Origin: Brachybacterium sillae
GTDB lineage: Bacteria; Actinomycetota; Actinomycetes; Actinomycetales; Dermabacteraceae
Direction of reading: 5' to 3'
Assembly: GCF_025028335.1 (NCBI RefSeq)
Contig: NZ_JAFEUW010000001.1
Span: 2,046,001 to 2,110,000, forward strand
DNA: 64,000 bases
Shown: piece after piece, positions 1-10,138 of the stretch
Position numbering within the stretch: position 1 is the stretch's first letter
How the letters are laid out: every line of letters starts with the position of its first letter
Notes under the pieces: model-generated
Told to the model about the DNA's origin: nothing
What the model saw: the letters and a program-made list of their open reading frames with translations, nothing else
The model's database searches: none
Program-made: the position numbers and the translations under genes

Positions 1-1254
1 CTGACGGGGCACCCCGGTGAGCGCGACCGCCACCGAGAACGCCCCGGTGCCGAGGAATCCGAGGGCCCGACCGGTGGTGGCGTACAGGCCGAAGTCCTCC
101 GCCTCGCGGCCGGGCCGTGACATCCGCGACAGCAGGCTGCGGGAGGCCGACTGCACCGGCCCGACGAAGCAGCTGATCAGCACACCCATCACCCAGAACA
201 CGGCCTTCTGCGGCAGCACCAGCACCACCAGTCCCAGCACGATGATCGCGAGGGTGCCGACGATGATCACCCGGCGGGGGCCGAACCGGTCGTCGGCCCG
301 GCCCCCGAGGAACACGCCCATGCCGGCGGCGAGGTTCGCGACGATCCCGAAGAGGATCACCTCGGGGGTGGAGAAGCCGTAGGCGGTGGCGGCGAGCACC
401 CCGGCCAGGGCGAACACTGCCCCCAGGCCGTCGCGGTAGATCGCCGATGCCACCAGGTACCACAGCAGGATGCGGTCCTCCCGCCACGAGCGGGCCAGGT
501 GCCGACCGATCTGTGCGTACCCCTGCCAGGGCGTCCAGCGGTCCGCCCCCGGTGTGGTGTCCCGACCCCGGTGCCGCGGAGCCCGCAGCATCAACGGCAG
601 CGTCAGCACCAGGATCCACACCGCGACGAACAGCGGGATCGCCCGGATGTTCCACGCCCGCTCGGCGGTGATGCCCAGCAGACCGGAACCCGGCATGACG
701 AAACCCAGCAGCACCACCACCAGCGCCAGGATCGACCCCCAGTAGCCGACGGCCCAGGCGGTGCCGGAGACCCGGCCGCGGTTCTCCACCGTGGAGATCT
801 CCGGCAGCACCGAGTTCACGAACACCCCGGCGAGCTCCGAGAGCACCACCGCGAGGGCGATGAGGATCGCCCCGGGCCACAGCAGGGAGCGGTCGGGGGC
901 GATCAGCGGCATCAGGGCGATCACCAGCACCGTCGCGAGGGTGGTGATCCGCAGCAGCGGGTTGCGGGCGCGGCCGCTGTCGGCGAGGTTCCCCAGCAGC
1001 GGCGCCAGCAGCGCCACCGCGAGAGCCCCCCAGGCCTGTGCGGCGGAGAGCACCTGGGCCCCTCGCGCCTGCGCGGCCTCGACCTCCATCGGATCCGTGA
1101 GATCCCCGGCGGCCACCGCGGTCGTGAGGTAGGTGGCGAAGACGAAGGTGAGGATCACCGAGGAGAACGCCGACATGCCACCGTCCCAGAGGGCGAAGGC
1201 CCGCACGGCGTGACGTCGATCCTGGGGGCCCGAGATGAGGAGGCTCTGGTCCAC
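1..1254 (-). CDS. UMF1/Atg22-like MFS transporter (3' end outside window)
   Basis: Membrane transporter of the major facilitator superfamily, resembling the UMF1 group related to vacuolar amino-acid effluxer Atg22; the substrate is not known. Reading the minus strand from the GTG at 1254 gives an uninterrupted frame to the window edge, 418 codons, with about eleven hydrophobic segments. The N-terminus DRRHAVRAFALWDGGMSAFS is typical of the group, and a cytoplasmic loop carries the segment GGRADDRFGPRR, the usual MFS loop signature. The start is supported by a TAGAGT -10 box six nucleotides upstream (leaderless). The C-terminus lies beyond base 1. It is divergent from the mrp operon with 139 bp between. 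An ORF of 267 codons on the other strand over the same bases is a shadow. Confidence 0.8.
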   Translation of the reverse strand, partial: MDQSLLISGPQDRRHAVRAFALWDGGMSAFSSVILTFVFATYLTTAVAAGDLTDPMEVEAAQARGAQVLSAAQAWGALAVALLAPLLGNLADSGRARNPLLRITTLATVLVIALMPLIAPDRSLLWPGAILIALAVVLSELAGVFVNSVLPEISTVENRGRVSGTAWAVGYWGSILALVVVLLGFVMPGSGLLGITAERAWNIRAIPLFVAVWILVLTLPLMLRAPRHRGRDTTPGADRWTPWQGYAQIGRHLARSWREDRILLWYLVASAIYRDGLGAVFALAGVLAATAYGFSTPEVILFGIVANLAAGMGVFLGGRADDRFGPRRVIIVGTLAIIVLGLVVLVLPQKAVFWVMGVLISCFVGPVQSASRSLLSRMSRPGREAEDFGLYATTGRALGFLGTGAFSVAVALTGVPRQ

Positions 1255-1260
1255 GCGCTC

Positions 1261-1266
1261 ACTCTA
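1261..1266 (-). promoter_or_regulatory. -10 box (TAGAGT), leaderless start of MFS gene
   Basis: TAGAGT on the minus strand is followed by six bases and then the GTG start at 1254, so transcription would begin at or next to the start codon. No clear -35 is visible. Confidence 0.5.
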
Positions 1267-1393
1267 GGGTCACACGCACGTGAAACCCCCGTCCGTCGAT
1301 AGAATGGTCGAGGCGTCCGCAGTGTGGCCCCGCCCGTGAGTCCCGGGGTGCCCGTCCCGGTGATGGTAAACCGCCCGAGCGAGAGGAGACTGC

Positions 1394-4324
1394 GTGCTGA
1401 CCCTTCTCCTCGCCCACGCCGTCGCGGCACTCATCGCCCCGTGGCTGGTGCGACGGATCGGTCGCCACGCCTTCTACCCGCTGGCCCTGGTGCCGCTTGC
1501 CGGAGCGGTGTGGACCGCCGCCCATGATCCCCGCGTGCTCGCCGAGCACCCCCTGACGCGCACGATCCCGTGGTTGCCGCAGTTCGACCTGTCGATCACG
1601 GTGAGGATGGACCCCCTCAGCTGGGTGATGACCCTCCTGGTGTGCGGTGTCGGAGCGCTGGTCCTGGCCTACAGCGCCCGGTACTTCCACGACGGGGAAC
1701 CGGGGCTCGGACGATTCGCCGGGGTGCTCACCGCCTTCGCCGGGGCGATGGCCGCCCTGGTGCTGGCCGACGACGTGATGGTCCTGTTCATCGCGTGGGA
1801 GCTCACCACGATCTTCTCGTACCTGTTGATCGGCCATTACGCCGGGAAGCAGGCGTCCCGCCGCGCCGCCATGAACGCGCTGATCTCCACCACCGCCGGG
1901 GGCCTGGCGATGTTCGTGGGGCTGCAGATGCTGGCGGTGCGCGCCGGCAGCGCCCGGTTCTCCGACATCCTCGCCAGCGGGATGTGGGAGCAGGGCGGCC
2001 CCTACCTCGTCACCGCGATGCTGCTGGTGATCGCCGGTGCCGCCTCGAAGTCGGCCCTGATCCCCACCCATTTCTGGTTGCCCGGCGCGATGGCGGCGCC
2101 CACGCCCGTCTCGGCCTACCTGCATGCCGCGGCGATGGTGAAGGCCGGCATCTACCTGCTGCTGCGTTTCGCGCCCGTCTTCGCGCAGATGCCGCGGGTG
2201 GCGGCCGTGGTGGCGGTGTTGGGTGCTGCGACGATGCTGCTGGGCGGATGGCGTTCCCTGCGGCAGACCGACCTCAAACTGCTGCTGGCCTTCGGGACCG
2301 TGTCCCAGCTGGGGTTCCTCGCCGCGGTGGCGGCCCTCGGCACCCGTGGCACCACCCTCGCCGCGATGGGGATGATGCTCGCCCACGCCCTGTTCAAGGC
2401 GCCGCTGTTCATGGTCGTCGGCATCATCGACAAGACCTTCGGCACCCGGGACCTGCGTCGGCTCAGCGGGGTGTGGCGGGTGATCCCCGTTCCCGCGGTG
2501 ATCGGCATCCTCTCCGCGGCCTCGATGGCGGCGGTGCCGCCCCTGTTCGGCTTCGTCGCGAAGGAGGGCGTGTACACCTCACTGTGGGAAGCCGGCGGCT
2601 GGCATCGGGTGCTGTTGGCGGCCCTGGTCGTCGGCAGCGTGCTGACCGTCGCCTACTCGTGGCGATTCGTGCGTGGCGCCTTCCTCGACTCGCCCGGAGC
2701 CCCCGCGGTGCCGGCGGCCGCGGTGCCGGTGCTGTTCTGGGTGCCGCCCGCGCTGATCGCAGTGGGCACGCTGGTGCTGCCTTTCCTGGCCACGGGTGTG
2801 GAGGGCATCCTGCACGCGCAGGTCGAGGATCTGCCGCAGGTGGGGGAGGAGACCCACCTCGCACTGGTGCCGCACCTGGGGGTGCCGCTGTTGCTGAGCG
2901 CGCTCACCTTCGGCTTCGGTGTGCTGCTGGCGGTGGCGGCGCGGCCGATGGAGCGACTGCAGGCGGCCGTCTCCCCGGACCGCTTCCGGGAGGGGCCGCT
3001 GGGGGATCTGGTCGACGCCGAACGCGGTTTTCGTCGCCTGATGCGCGAGGTAGACCGCGTGGCGGTGGAGGTCACCCCGGTATTCCAGCGGGGGTCCCTG
3101 CCGCTGACGCTCGGCACCATGTTGCTGGTGCTGATCGCCCTGACCGTGCCGACGACGCTCGGCGCTCTGCCGGTCGACAACCGGCTCGTGCTGTTCCACC
3201 ACCCCGCCGAGCCGCTGCTGTTCGCCCTCGCCACCCTCGGCGCGATCGGTGCCGCACGGTCCCGCAGGCGTCTGCGGGCCGTCTTCCTCATCACCGTCAC
3301 CGGATATGTCGCGGCGATGTTCTTCCTTCTCGCGGGGGCACCGGATGTCGCCACCACCCAGGTGCTGGTGGAGACCGCGTCCACGGTGGTGCTGGTTCTG
3401 GTGCTGCGGCGCCTGCCGGTGCACTTCTCCCGACGGCCGTTGAAGCTCGACCGCTGGGTGCGGTGGGCCATTGCCCTGGGCACCGCGGTGGCGATGTGTT
3501 CGGCGGCCCTGCTCGCCGCCGGTGCCCGGGTGGCGCAGCCTCTGGGACCGGAGCTGATCGAACCGGCCTACACCATCGGCGGCGGCCACAACGTGGTGAA
3601 CGTGGCGCTGGTCGACGCCCGTGTGTGGGACACGATGGGGGAGATCTCGGTGCTGCTGGTGGTCGCCACCGGCGTGGCGTCCCTGATCTTCGTGACCCGG
3701 CGGGAGCCGCGCATCGACCGGGTCAAGGACCTCGATGAGACCGCCACCATCTGGCGCCGCCGCGACGCCGGGGACCTGCCCCGCAACGTGCTCGCCTTCG
3801 ACGTGGACGGCGGGGAGCCGGGGCAGAATCGGTGGCGCACCTGGCTGACGGCCGGGCAGACCCTCGCGCCCGAGCGGCGGATGGTGATGCTCGAGGTGGT
3901 CACCCGCATCACCTTCCCGCTGACGATGATCTTCTCCCTCTACCTGCTGATGGCCGGTCACAACCTGCCCGGTGGCGGGTTCGCCGGCGGGCTGGTTGCG
4001 GGGCTCGCGCTGACGCTGCGCTACCTGGCCGGTGGTCGCTATGAGTTGATCGAGGCAGCGCCCGTCCAGGCCGGTCTGGTGCTCGGCACCGGGTTGAGCA
4101 TCGCGGTGCTCACCGGCGTGGTGCCCGTGCTGCTGGGCGGCGGGGTGTTCCAGTCCTACCAGGTCACGCTGCACCTCCCGGCGCTGGGAGAGGTGCACCT
4201 GGTCTCCGCACTGATCTTCGACATCGGCGTGTACCTGGTGGTGGTCGGCGTGATGCTGGACTTCCTGCGCGCCCTGGGCGCCCAGATCGATCTGCAGCAG
4301 GAGGCCGATGCCGATGTCCGTTAG
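1394..4324 (+). CDS. mrpA: Na+/H+ antiporter subunit A with fused subunit B domain
   Basis: Largest subunit of the Mrp (multiple resistance and pH) cation/proton antiporter in the cytoplasmic membrane. The 976 residues hold a MrpA region (about 1-800, roughly 20 membrane segments). This has the NADH-quinone oxidoreductase-like antiporter core, including an AWELTTIFSYLLIGHY helix near 136, the His/Lys-bearing helices of PTHFWLPGAM...AAAMVKAGIY near 224-255, and FVAKEGVYT near 385. From about residue 830 a MrpB domain follows, with GHNLPGGGFAGGLVAGL, so no separate mrpB is present. This fusion is usual in actinobacteria. The GTG start has GAGAGGAGA upstream. It overlaps mrpC by 11 bases and begins a six-gene operon. 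Antisense ORFs over it are codon-bias shadows. Confidence 0.95.
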   Translation: MLTLLLAHAVAALIAPWLVRRIGRHAFYPLALVPLAGAVWTAAHDPRVLAEHPLTRTIPWLPQFDLSITVRMDPLSWVMTLLVCGVGALVLAYSARYFHDGEPGLGRFAGVLTAFAGAMAALVLADDVMVLFIAWELTTIFSYLLIGHYAGKQASRRAAMNALISTTAGGLAMFVGLQMLAVRAGSARFSDILASGMWEQGGPYLVTAMLLVIAGAASKSALIPTHFWLPGAMAAPTPVSAYLHAAAMVKAGIYLLLRFAPVFAQMPRVAAVVAVLGAATMLLGGWRSLRQTDLKLLLAFGTVSQLGFLAAVAALGTRGTTLAAMGMMLAHALFKAPLFMVVGIIDKTFGTRDLRRLSGVWRVIPVPAVIGILSAASMAAVPPLFGFVAKEGVYTSLWEAGGWHRVLLAALVVGSVLTVAYSWRFVRGAFLDSPGAPAVPAAAVPVLFWVPPALIAVGTLVLPFLATGVEGILHAQVEDLPQVGEETHLALVPHLGVPLLLSALTFGFGVLLAVAARPMERLQAAVSPDRFREGPLGDLVDAERGFRRLMREVDRVAVEVTPVFQRGSLPLTLGTMLLVLIALTVPTTLGALPVDNRLVLFHHPAEPLLFALATLGAIGAARSRRRLRAVFLITVTGYVAAMFFLLAGAPDVATTQVLVETASTVVLVLVLRRLPVHFSRRPLKLDRWVRWAIALGTAVAMCSAALLAAGARVAQPLGPELIEPAYTIGGGHNVVNVALVDARVWDTMGEISVLLVVATGVASLIFVTRREPRIDRVKDLDETATIWRRRDAGDLPRNVLAFDVDGGEPGQNRWRTWLTAGQTLAPERRMVMLEVVTRITFPLTMIFSLYLLMAGHNLPGGGFAGGLVAGLALTLRYLAGGRYELIEAAPVQAGLVLGTGLSIAVLTGVVPVLLGGGVFQSYQVTLHLPALGEVHLVSALIFDIGVYLVVVGVMLDFLRALGAQIDLQQEADADVR

Positions 4325-5072
4325 CCTCACCCTGCTGCTCACCGCCGGAGTGCTCATCACCTGCGGCGTCTACCTGGTGCTGGAACGCACCCTCACGCGG
4401 ATCATGCTCGGGTTCATTCTCGCCGGGAACGGCGTGAATCTGCTGTTCATCGTCGCCGCCGGGACACCCGGCCTGCCGCCGTTCGAGGGCTCCGCCCCGG
4501 TGGAGGACCTCACCGACCCGCTGCCGTTCGCGATGGTGCTCACCGCCGTGGTGATCACCCTGGGGGTCACGGCCTTCGGCATGGCCCTGGCGTACCGCGC
4601 CTGGCAGCTGTTCGGTCATGACGAGGTGCCCGACGACGTCGAGGATCGTCGCGTGCTGGGGCGCAGCCGCCGCCGCGGCGGCGGGGGACCTGAACTGTCC
4701 CGCTCGCAGGGCCTCACGGAGGAGAACCGTCGCGGTGCGCTGCTGCGCTCCCAGGGCCTCGCGGACGAGGAGGATCTGCTCGGCGGAGACCTGTCCTCCG
4801 CGGCCGATGCTCCGCAGGACCCGACCGAATCCGACGAGGGCGACCCCAGCCCGCGGTGGCGCCGCACCTCGGAACCGTCGGTGCGGGGCCGCAGCGCCTC
4901 GACAGGACGGCCGGCGTCGGGCCATGCCCGCATCGCCGACCCCGCCGGGGGGCACCCGGGTGATCACGCGAAGGTCCTCACCCCGGAAACGCATTTGCAT
5001 GCCGAGGGGGAGAACCCGGCCCCGGAACGCCCCGGACATCACGGTGCCGGTGCGAGCGGAGGTGAGCACTGA
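4314..5072 (+). CDS. mrpC: Na+/H+ antiporter subunit C with long cytoplasmic tail
   Basis: Small NuoK-like membrane subunit of the Mrp antiporter. Three transmembrane helices occupy residues 1-105 (motifs TLTRIMLGFILAGNGVNLLF and PLPFAMVLTAVVITLGVTAF). Family members usually end soon after, at about 110-125 residues, but this protein is 252 residues. The extra 145 residues are polar, rich in Arg, Glu, Asp, Gly and Pro, contain two near-copies of RSQGL(T/A)(E/D)E, and are probably disordered in the cytoplasm. The ATG at 4314 is preferred to the one at 4308 because AGGAGG lies nine bases before it. It overlaps the mrpA stop. Confidence 0.9.
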   Translation: MSVSLTLLLTAGVLITCGVYLVLERTLTRIMLGFILAGNGVNLLFIVAAGTPGLPPFEGSAPVEDLTDPLPFAMVLTAVVITLGVTAFGMALAYRAWQLFGHDEVPDDVEDRRVLGRSRRRGGGGPELSRSQGLTEENRRGALLRSQGLADEEDLLGGDLSSAADAPQDPTESDEGDPSPRWRRTSEPSVRGRSASTGRPASGHARIADPAGGHPGDHAKVLTPETHLHAEGENPAPERPGHHGAGASGGEH

Positions 5073-5074
5073 CC

Positions 5075-6631
5075 ATGGAGACTCTGCTCGCCCTGCCCGT
5101 GCTGCTGCCGCTGATCGGTGCGGCCTTCGCCCTGCTGGTGCAGCACTCCCTGCGGTTGCAGGAGGCCGTCACCATCACCACGCTCGCGGTGGTGCTGGCG
5201 GTCGCCTCGGTGCTGGCGCTGACCGTGGACCGTGACGGGCCGCTGGTGCTGCAGATCGGCCGATGGACGCCGCAGCTCGGCATCGTGCTGGTCGGGGACC
5301 GGCTCTCGACGCTGATGCTGGTGGTCTCCAGCTTCGTGACCCTCGCGGTGCTGGTGTACTCCACCGGTCAGTCGGTCACCGAACGGCTGGCCCGCACCCC
5401 GATGGCGATCTACCACCCCACCTACCTGGTGCTGGTCACCGGGGTGTCGAACGCCTTCCTCGCGGGGGACCTGTTCAACCTGTACGTCGGGTTCGAGGTG
5501 CTGTTGGCCGCCAGCTACGTGCTGCTCACCCTCGGGGGGTCCGCCAGCCGGGTGCGCGCCGCCACCACGTACGTCATCGTCTCGATCCTGTCGTCGATGA
5601 TCTTCCTGTCGGGCCTGGCGGTGATCTACACGGCCGTGGGTACTGTGAACATGGCCGAGCTGGCGGTGCGGCTGGACCAGTTGCCGCCGGGTGTGCGGAT
5701 GACCATCGAGCTGCTGCTGTTGGTGGCGTTCGCGATCAAGGCGGCGATCTTCCCGCTCTCCGCGTGGCTGCCGGACTCCTACCCGACCGCGCCGGCGCCT
5801 GTCACCGCCGTGTTCGCCGGCCTGCTCACCAAGGTGGGCATCTACGCGATTATCCGCCTGGAGACGCTGCTGTTCCCCCAGTCGCAGACCTCCACGCTGC
5901 TGCTGATCGCCGCGGCCCTCAGCCTCGTGATCGGGATCCTCGGGGCCGTCGCCCAGACGGACCTCAAACGCGTCCTGTCCTTCACGCTGGTCTCCCACAT
6001 GGGGTACATGCTCTTCGGCATCGGCCTGTCCACCCGGATGTCGATGACCGCGACGATCTTCTACGTCGCCCACCACATCATCGTGCAGTCCACCCTGTTC
6101 CTCGCGGCGGGGCTGATCGAAGCCAAGGGCGGCACGACGAACCTGGTGCGGCTGGGTGGCCTCGCGCGCACCGCGCCCCTGGTGGCTGTCCTGTTCTTCG
6201 TCCCCGCGATGAACCTCGCCGGGATCCCGCCGCTGTCCGGGTTCCTGGGGAAGGTGGGGCTGGTGCGTGCCGGTATCGCGGTGGGCACACCGCTGGCGTG
6301 GATCCTCGTGGCCACGGCCGTCATTACCAGCCTGCTCACCCTCTACGCGATCGCGAAGATCTGGAACCGTGCCTTCTGGCAGGAACCGCCGGAGCCCCTG
6401 GAGGACGTCGACCGTCCGCTGCCGGCCCCGATGGTCGGGGCCACCGTCGCACTGGTCGCGGCGTCTCTGTGCCTGACACTGTTCGCGGGCCCGTTGCTGC
6501 GATTCGCCGACGGTGCCGCCGAGGACGTGCTGCAGCGCACCCCCTACGTGGAGGCGGTGCTCGGCCCTGATGCTGCCCAGCAGCTCGTCTACCGCATCGA
6601 CGACCAGGGAGGGAAGGTGCAGGTGCGATGA
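5075..6631 (+). CDS. mrpD: Na+/H+ antiporter subunit D
   Basis: Second large antiporter-like subunit of the Mrp complex, homologous to NuoM/NuoN and MrpA. The 518 residues give about 14 membrane helices with the conserved core segments AGDLFNLYVGFEVLLAASYVLL (about 129-150), IKAAIFPLSAWLPDSYPTAPAPVTAVFAGLLTKVG (about 218-255) and AQTDLKRVLSFTLVSHMGYM (about 292-312). These carry the Lys and His residues thought to form the proton path. Length is normal for the family. It starts two bases after the mrpC stop, with GGAGGT upstream inside the mrpC end, and its stop overlaps the mrpE start in ATGA, so translation is probably coupled. Confidence 0.96.
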   Translation: METLLALPVLLPLIGAAFALLVQHSLRLQEAVTITTLAVVLAVASVLALTVDRDGPLVLQIGRWTPQLGIVLVGDRLSTLMLVVSSFVTLAVLVYSTGQSVTERLARTPMAIYHPTYLVLVTGVSNAFLAGDLFNLYVGFEVLLAASYVLLTLGGSASRVRAATTYVIVSILSSMIFLSGLAVIYTAVGTVNMAELAVRLDQLPPGVRMTIELLLLVAFAIKAAIFPLSAWLPDSYPTAPAPVTAVFAGLLTKVGIYAIIRLETLLFPQSQTSTLLLIAAALSLVIGILGAVAQTDLKRVLSFTLVSHMGYMLFGIGLSTRMSMTATIFYVAHHIIVQSTLFLAAGLIEAKGGTTNLVRLGGLARTAPLVAVLFFVPAMNLAGIPPLSGFLGKVGLVRAGIAVGTPLAWILVATAVITSLLTLYAIAKIWNRAFWQEPPEPLEDVDRPLPAPMVGATVALVAASLCLTLFAGPLLRFADGAAEDVLQRTPYVEAVLGPDAAQQLVYRIDDQGGKVQVR

Positions 6632-7167
6632 CGTCTCCGCGACTGTCCCAGCTTCCCCACCGCGCCGCCGGTCTGGTGATCGGTGTCGCCTTCTGGTGCC
6701 TGCTGTGGGGTGAGGTCAGCGTGAAGAGCGTGCTGGGCGGCATCGTCGCCTCGCTGCTGGTGCACCTGCTGTTCCCGATGCCACCGACCAGCGGGGAGCT
6801 CACAGTGCGGCCCTGGCCTTTCCTCGTGCTGGTGGGGCGCTTCGCCCTTGATGTGGCTCGCAGCTCCGCTCAGGTGTCCCGCATGATCCTGCGGCCGGGC
6901 CCGGCACCGCGCAGTTCCGTGGTGGCGGTGCAGCTGGCCTCCCGGTCCGATTTCTTCCTCACCGCCACGGCCCTGGCGGTGACCCTCATCCCGGGGTCGG
7001 TGGTGGTGGAGGCTCAGCGTTCGACCGGCACCCTGTTCCTCCACGTGATCGGTGCGGAGGACGAGCAGGCCGTGGAGGACGCCCGCCGCTCCGCCCAGGA
7101 GCAGGAACAGCGGCTTCTGCGGGCCATGGCCCGCCGGCCCGTGCTGGAGGAGGTGCGCAGCGTATGA
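6628..7167 (+). CDS. mrpE: Na+/H+ antiporter subunit E
   Basis: MrpE, an accessory membrane subunit of the cation/proton antiporter. The 179 residues fit the family (about 160-180). Two N-terminal hydrophobic segments (GLVIGVAFWCLLWGE; SVKSVLGGIVASLLVHLLF) are followed by the typical soluble part with VALTLIPGSVVVEA and LFLHVIGAED. ATGA overlaps join it to mrpD upstream and mrpF downstream. Confidence 0.93.
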   Translation: MTSPRLSQLPHRAAGLVIGVAFWCLLWGEVSVKSVLGGIVASLLVHLLFPMPPTSGELTVRPWPFLVLVGRFALDVARSSAQVSRMILRPGPAPRSSVVAVQLASRSDFFLTATALAVTLIPGSVVVEAQRSTGTLFLHVIGAEDEQAVEDARRSAQEQEQRLLRAMARRPVLEEVRSV

Positions 7168-7574
7168 GTGCCTTCGAGATCGTGCTGCTGATGGTCGCGG
7201 CCGTTCACGCCCTCGCGGCGGCGATGGTGATCCACCGGATGATCGTCGGGCCGACAATCCTGGACCGCGCCGTGGCCGTGGACCTGCTCACCGTGCTGCT
7301 GGTGATGGGTATCGCCCTGTACACGGCGGAGACGGGAGCCACCTGGGGAGTGGTCGCGATGCTGTCACTGACAGCCTGCGCGTTCGTCGCGACCCTAGCG
7401 GTAGCGCGCTTCGTGGCCCGCGAGGAACTCCGGGGCGGACGCCCCGGCACCGCCGCGGAGGACACCCCCACCTCCACCGGCGCCCACGACGCGATCCATG
7501 TGACCCCCTCCCACCCCGACTTCCACGGAGCGGACCCGGGGCGCGGTTCGACGCGGGAGGAGGAGGGCGCATGA
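7164..7574 (+). CDS. mrpF: Na+/H+ antiporter subunit F
   Basis: MrpF subunit with three predicted membrane helices in residues 1-90, including the conserved RMIVGPTILDRAVAVDLLT loop. Its 136 residues exceed the usual 85-95. The last 45 or so are hydrophilic and rich in Pro, Thr, Gly and His, parallel to the extra tails on MrpC and MrpG. The start is the ATG overlapping the mrpE stop, and the stop overlaps the mrpG start (ATGA). Confidence 0.92.
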   Translation: MSAFEIVLLMVAAVHALAAAMVIHRMIVGPTILDRAVAVDLLTVLLVMGIALYTAETGATWGVVAMLSLTACAFVATLAVARFVAREELRGGRPGTAAEDTPTSTGAHDAIHVTPSHPDFHGADPGRGSTREEEGA

Positions 7575-8164
7575 GCCTGACCGAGATCATCGCCTCCGTG
7601 CTCCTCAGCCTCGGTGCCGTGCTCACCCTCGTCGCGGCGATCGGCATTGAACGGTTCCCCGATCCGCTGCTGCGCATGCACGCCGCGAGCAAGCCGCAGA
7701 GTCTGGGCATCGCTGTGACGCTGCTGGGCGCGGCCCTGGTGATCGGTTCGTGGTCGGCGGCAGGCATCCTGCTGCTGGTGCTGCTGGCGCAGATGACCAC
7801 CGTGCCGGTGGCCAGTGCCATGCTGGGGCGGGCCGCCTTCCGCCGCGGCTTCGTGCGCGGCGGGCAGTACGTGATCGACGAGCTCAGCCCCCGTCTGGTG
7901 CAGGGCCAGGACCAGGACGACGACGAAGACGGCTTCGTCGACGAGCTGGACACCGGGGAGAACACCCTGGCCCAGGACCACGCCGAACGGTTCCCCGAGA
8001 ACTTCGGAGTGGAACAGGGCCTGGTCTCCGCCTCGCTGCGTCCCGACCTCGCCTCCCTGCCGAACTGGACCGAGCCGGAGGCCATCGACGACGACGACGC
8101 CCTGGATGTCGACCTCGACGACGAGGTCGAGCAGGAGGCCAGCGGCTCCCGCGCTGTCGACTGA
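7571..8164 (+). CDS. mrpG: Na+/H+ antiporter subunit G with acidic tail
   Basis: MrpG subunit of the antiporter. Residues 1-100 hold three membrane helices and the family signature RFPDPLLRMHAASKPQSLG. The remaining 95 or so residues form a strongly acidic, Asp/Glu-rich tail (QDQDDDEDGFVDELD, later DDDDALDVDLDDEVEQE), not found in typical 110-125 residue MrpG proteins. The ATG at 7571 overlaps the mrpF stop and has AGGAGGGCGC directly upstream. The same frame is open much further upstream, through mrpF, but nothing supports an earlier start. It is the last gene of the operon. Confidence 0.92.
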   Translation: MSLTEIIASVLLSLGAVLTLVAAIGIERFPDPLLRMHAASKPQSLGIAVTLLGAALVIGSWSAAGILLLVLLAQMTTVPVASAMLGRAAFRRGFVRGGQYVIDELSPRLVQGQDQDDDEDGFVDELDTGENTLAQDHAERFPENFGVEQGLVSASLRPDLASLPNWTEPEAIDDDDALDVDLDDEVEQEASGSRAVD

Positions 8165-8283
8165 CGGGCGCTGCCGCGTGGCGTGTGGTGCGTGGCGTGG
8201 CGGGCACGCCCTACCGGAGCGCGCTGTCCAACGGCACGCGCCTCCTCCGGACGTGGGCTGCCCAGATACCGGGCGGGGTTCGT

Positions 8284-8502
8284 TTAGCGCGGGCGCCACT
8301 GGCGCAGTGCCGCCGTCTGGATCACGGCGCTGGCGAGCGTGATCACCCCAGCCGCCACCACCGGAAGCGCCGTGGTGGCGATTCCATATCCGGGGGGAAG
8401 GACGCCGTCGAGTGGCGGGAGCAGATAGGGGTAGACCGACAGATAGGCGACGACCGCGCCGACGGCGACCGCAACGAGCAGAGGAATGAACACGCGGACC
8501 AC
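8284..8502 (-). pseudogene. Small membrane protein, probably interrupted at its 5' end by IS3
   Basis: Unrecognised two-helix membrane protein (72 residues from the GTG at 8502: LLVAVAVGAVVAYLSVY and TTALPVVAAGVITLASAVI). The frame is open upstream through PNPRRWSLS, an Arg-rich segment expected before the first helix, up to the end of the insertion sequence at 8527. On the other side of the element a minus-strand ATG at 9900 begins MNRPG in a plausible position for the lost N-terminus. I therefore infer that IS3 split the gene. No target-site duplication can be recognised, so a deletion at the junction is possible, and the GTG at 8502 could still yield a short protein. Confidence 0.45.
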
Positions 8503-8540
8503 GGACAGGCTCCAACGCCTCGGGTTTGGTGGAGGCTCGG

Positions 8541-9847
<1,307 letters not shown>

Positions 9848-10053
9848 GACTCTCATCCTTCCGTGGAATGAGAGCCTCCATCAGACCCGGGGCGATTCAT
9901 ACACCACGTCCAGGGACTTGACCGCGAGCTGTCGAGGGGGACTCGGAGTGGGCCCTTGACGCGGCGAAGTCTGGCGGAGAGGTGCCCCAGGGTGCGGCGC
10001 GCTCTGCCGGACGTCGAGGACTCGAAGGGCCTACCGTTCCGACCCCGGAACGC

Positions 10054-10090
10054 AGCGAACCCCGCAGCCGGAGAGGCTGCGGGGTTCGCT
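10054..10090 (-). terminator. Terminator of fhs
   Basis: Perfect 16-bp stem (AGCGAACCCCGCAGCC and its complement) with a 5-base loop, 49 bases past the fhs stop. There is no T-run, as is common for actinobacterial hairpin terminators. Confidence 0.7.
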
Positions 10091-10138
10091 GTCTGCCCTC
10101 ACGCCCGGGTCAGGGCGCGTGGGGAAGCAGATGGTGAC

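Noticed and set aside
499-1302. 267-codon plus-strand frame at the left edge
   Set aside because: The minus strand over the same bases encodes a clear 11-helix transporter; this frame is low-complexity.
2579-4360. 593-codon antisense frame over mrpA, and similar long frames opposite nrdE, nrdD, mrpD, uvrA-like and trap genes
   Set aside because: Gln/His/Arg/Gly-rich translations without motifs; they mirror codon-position GC bias of the real gene on the other strand.
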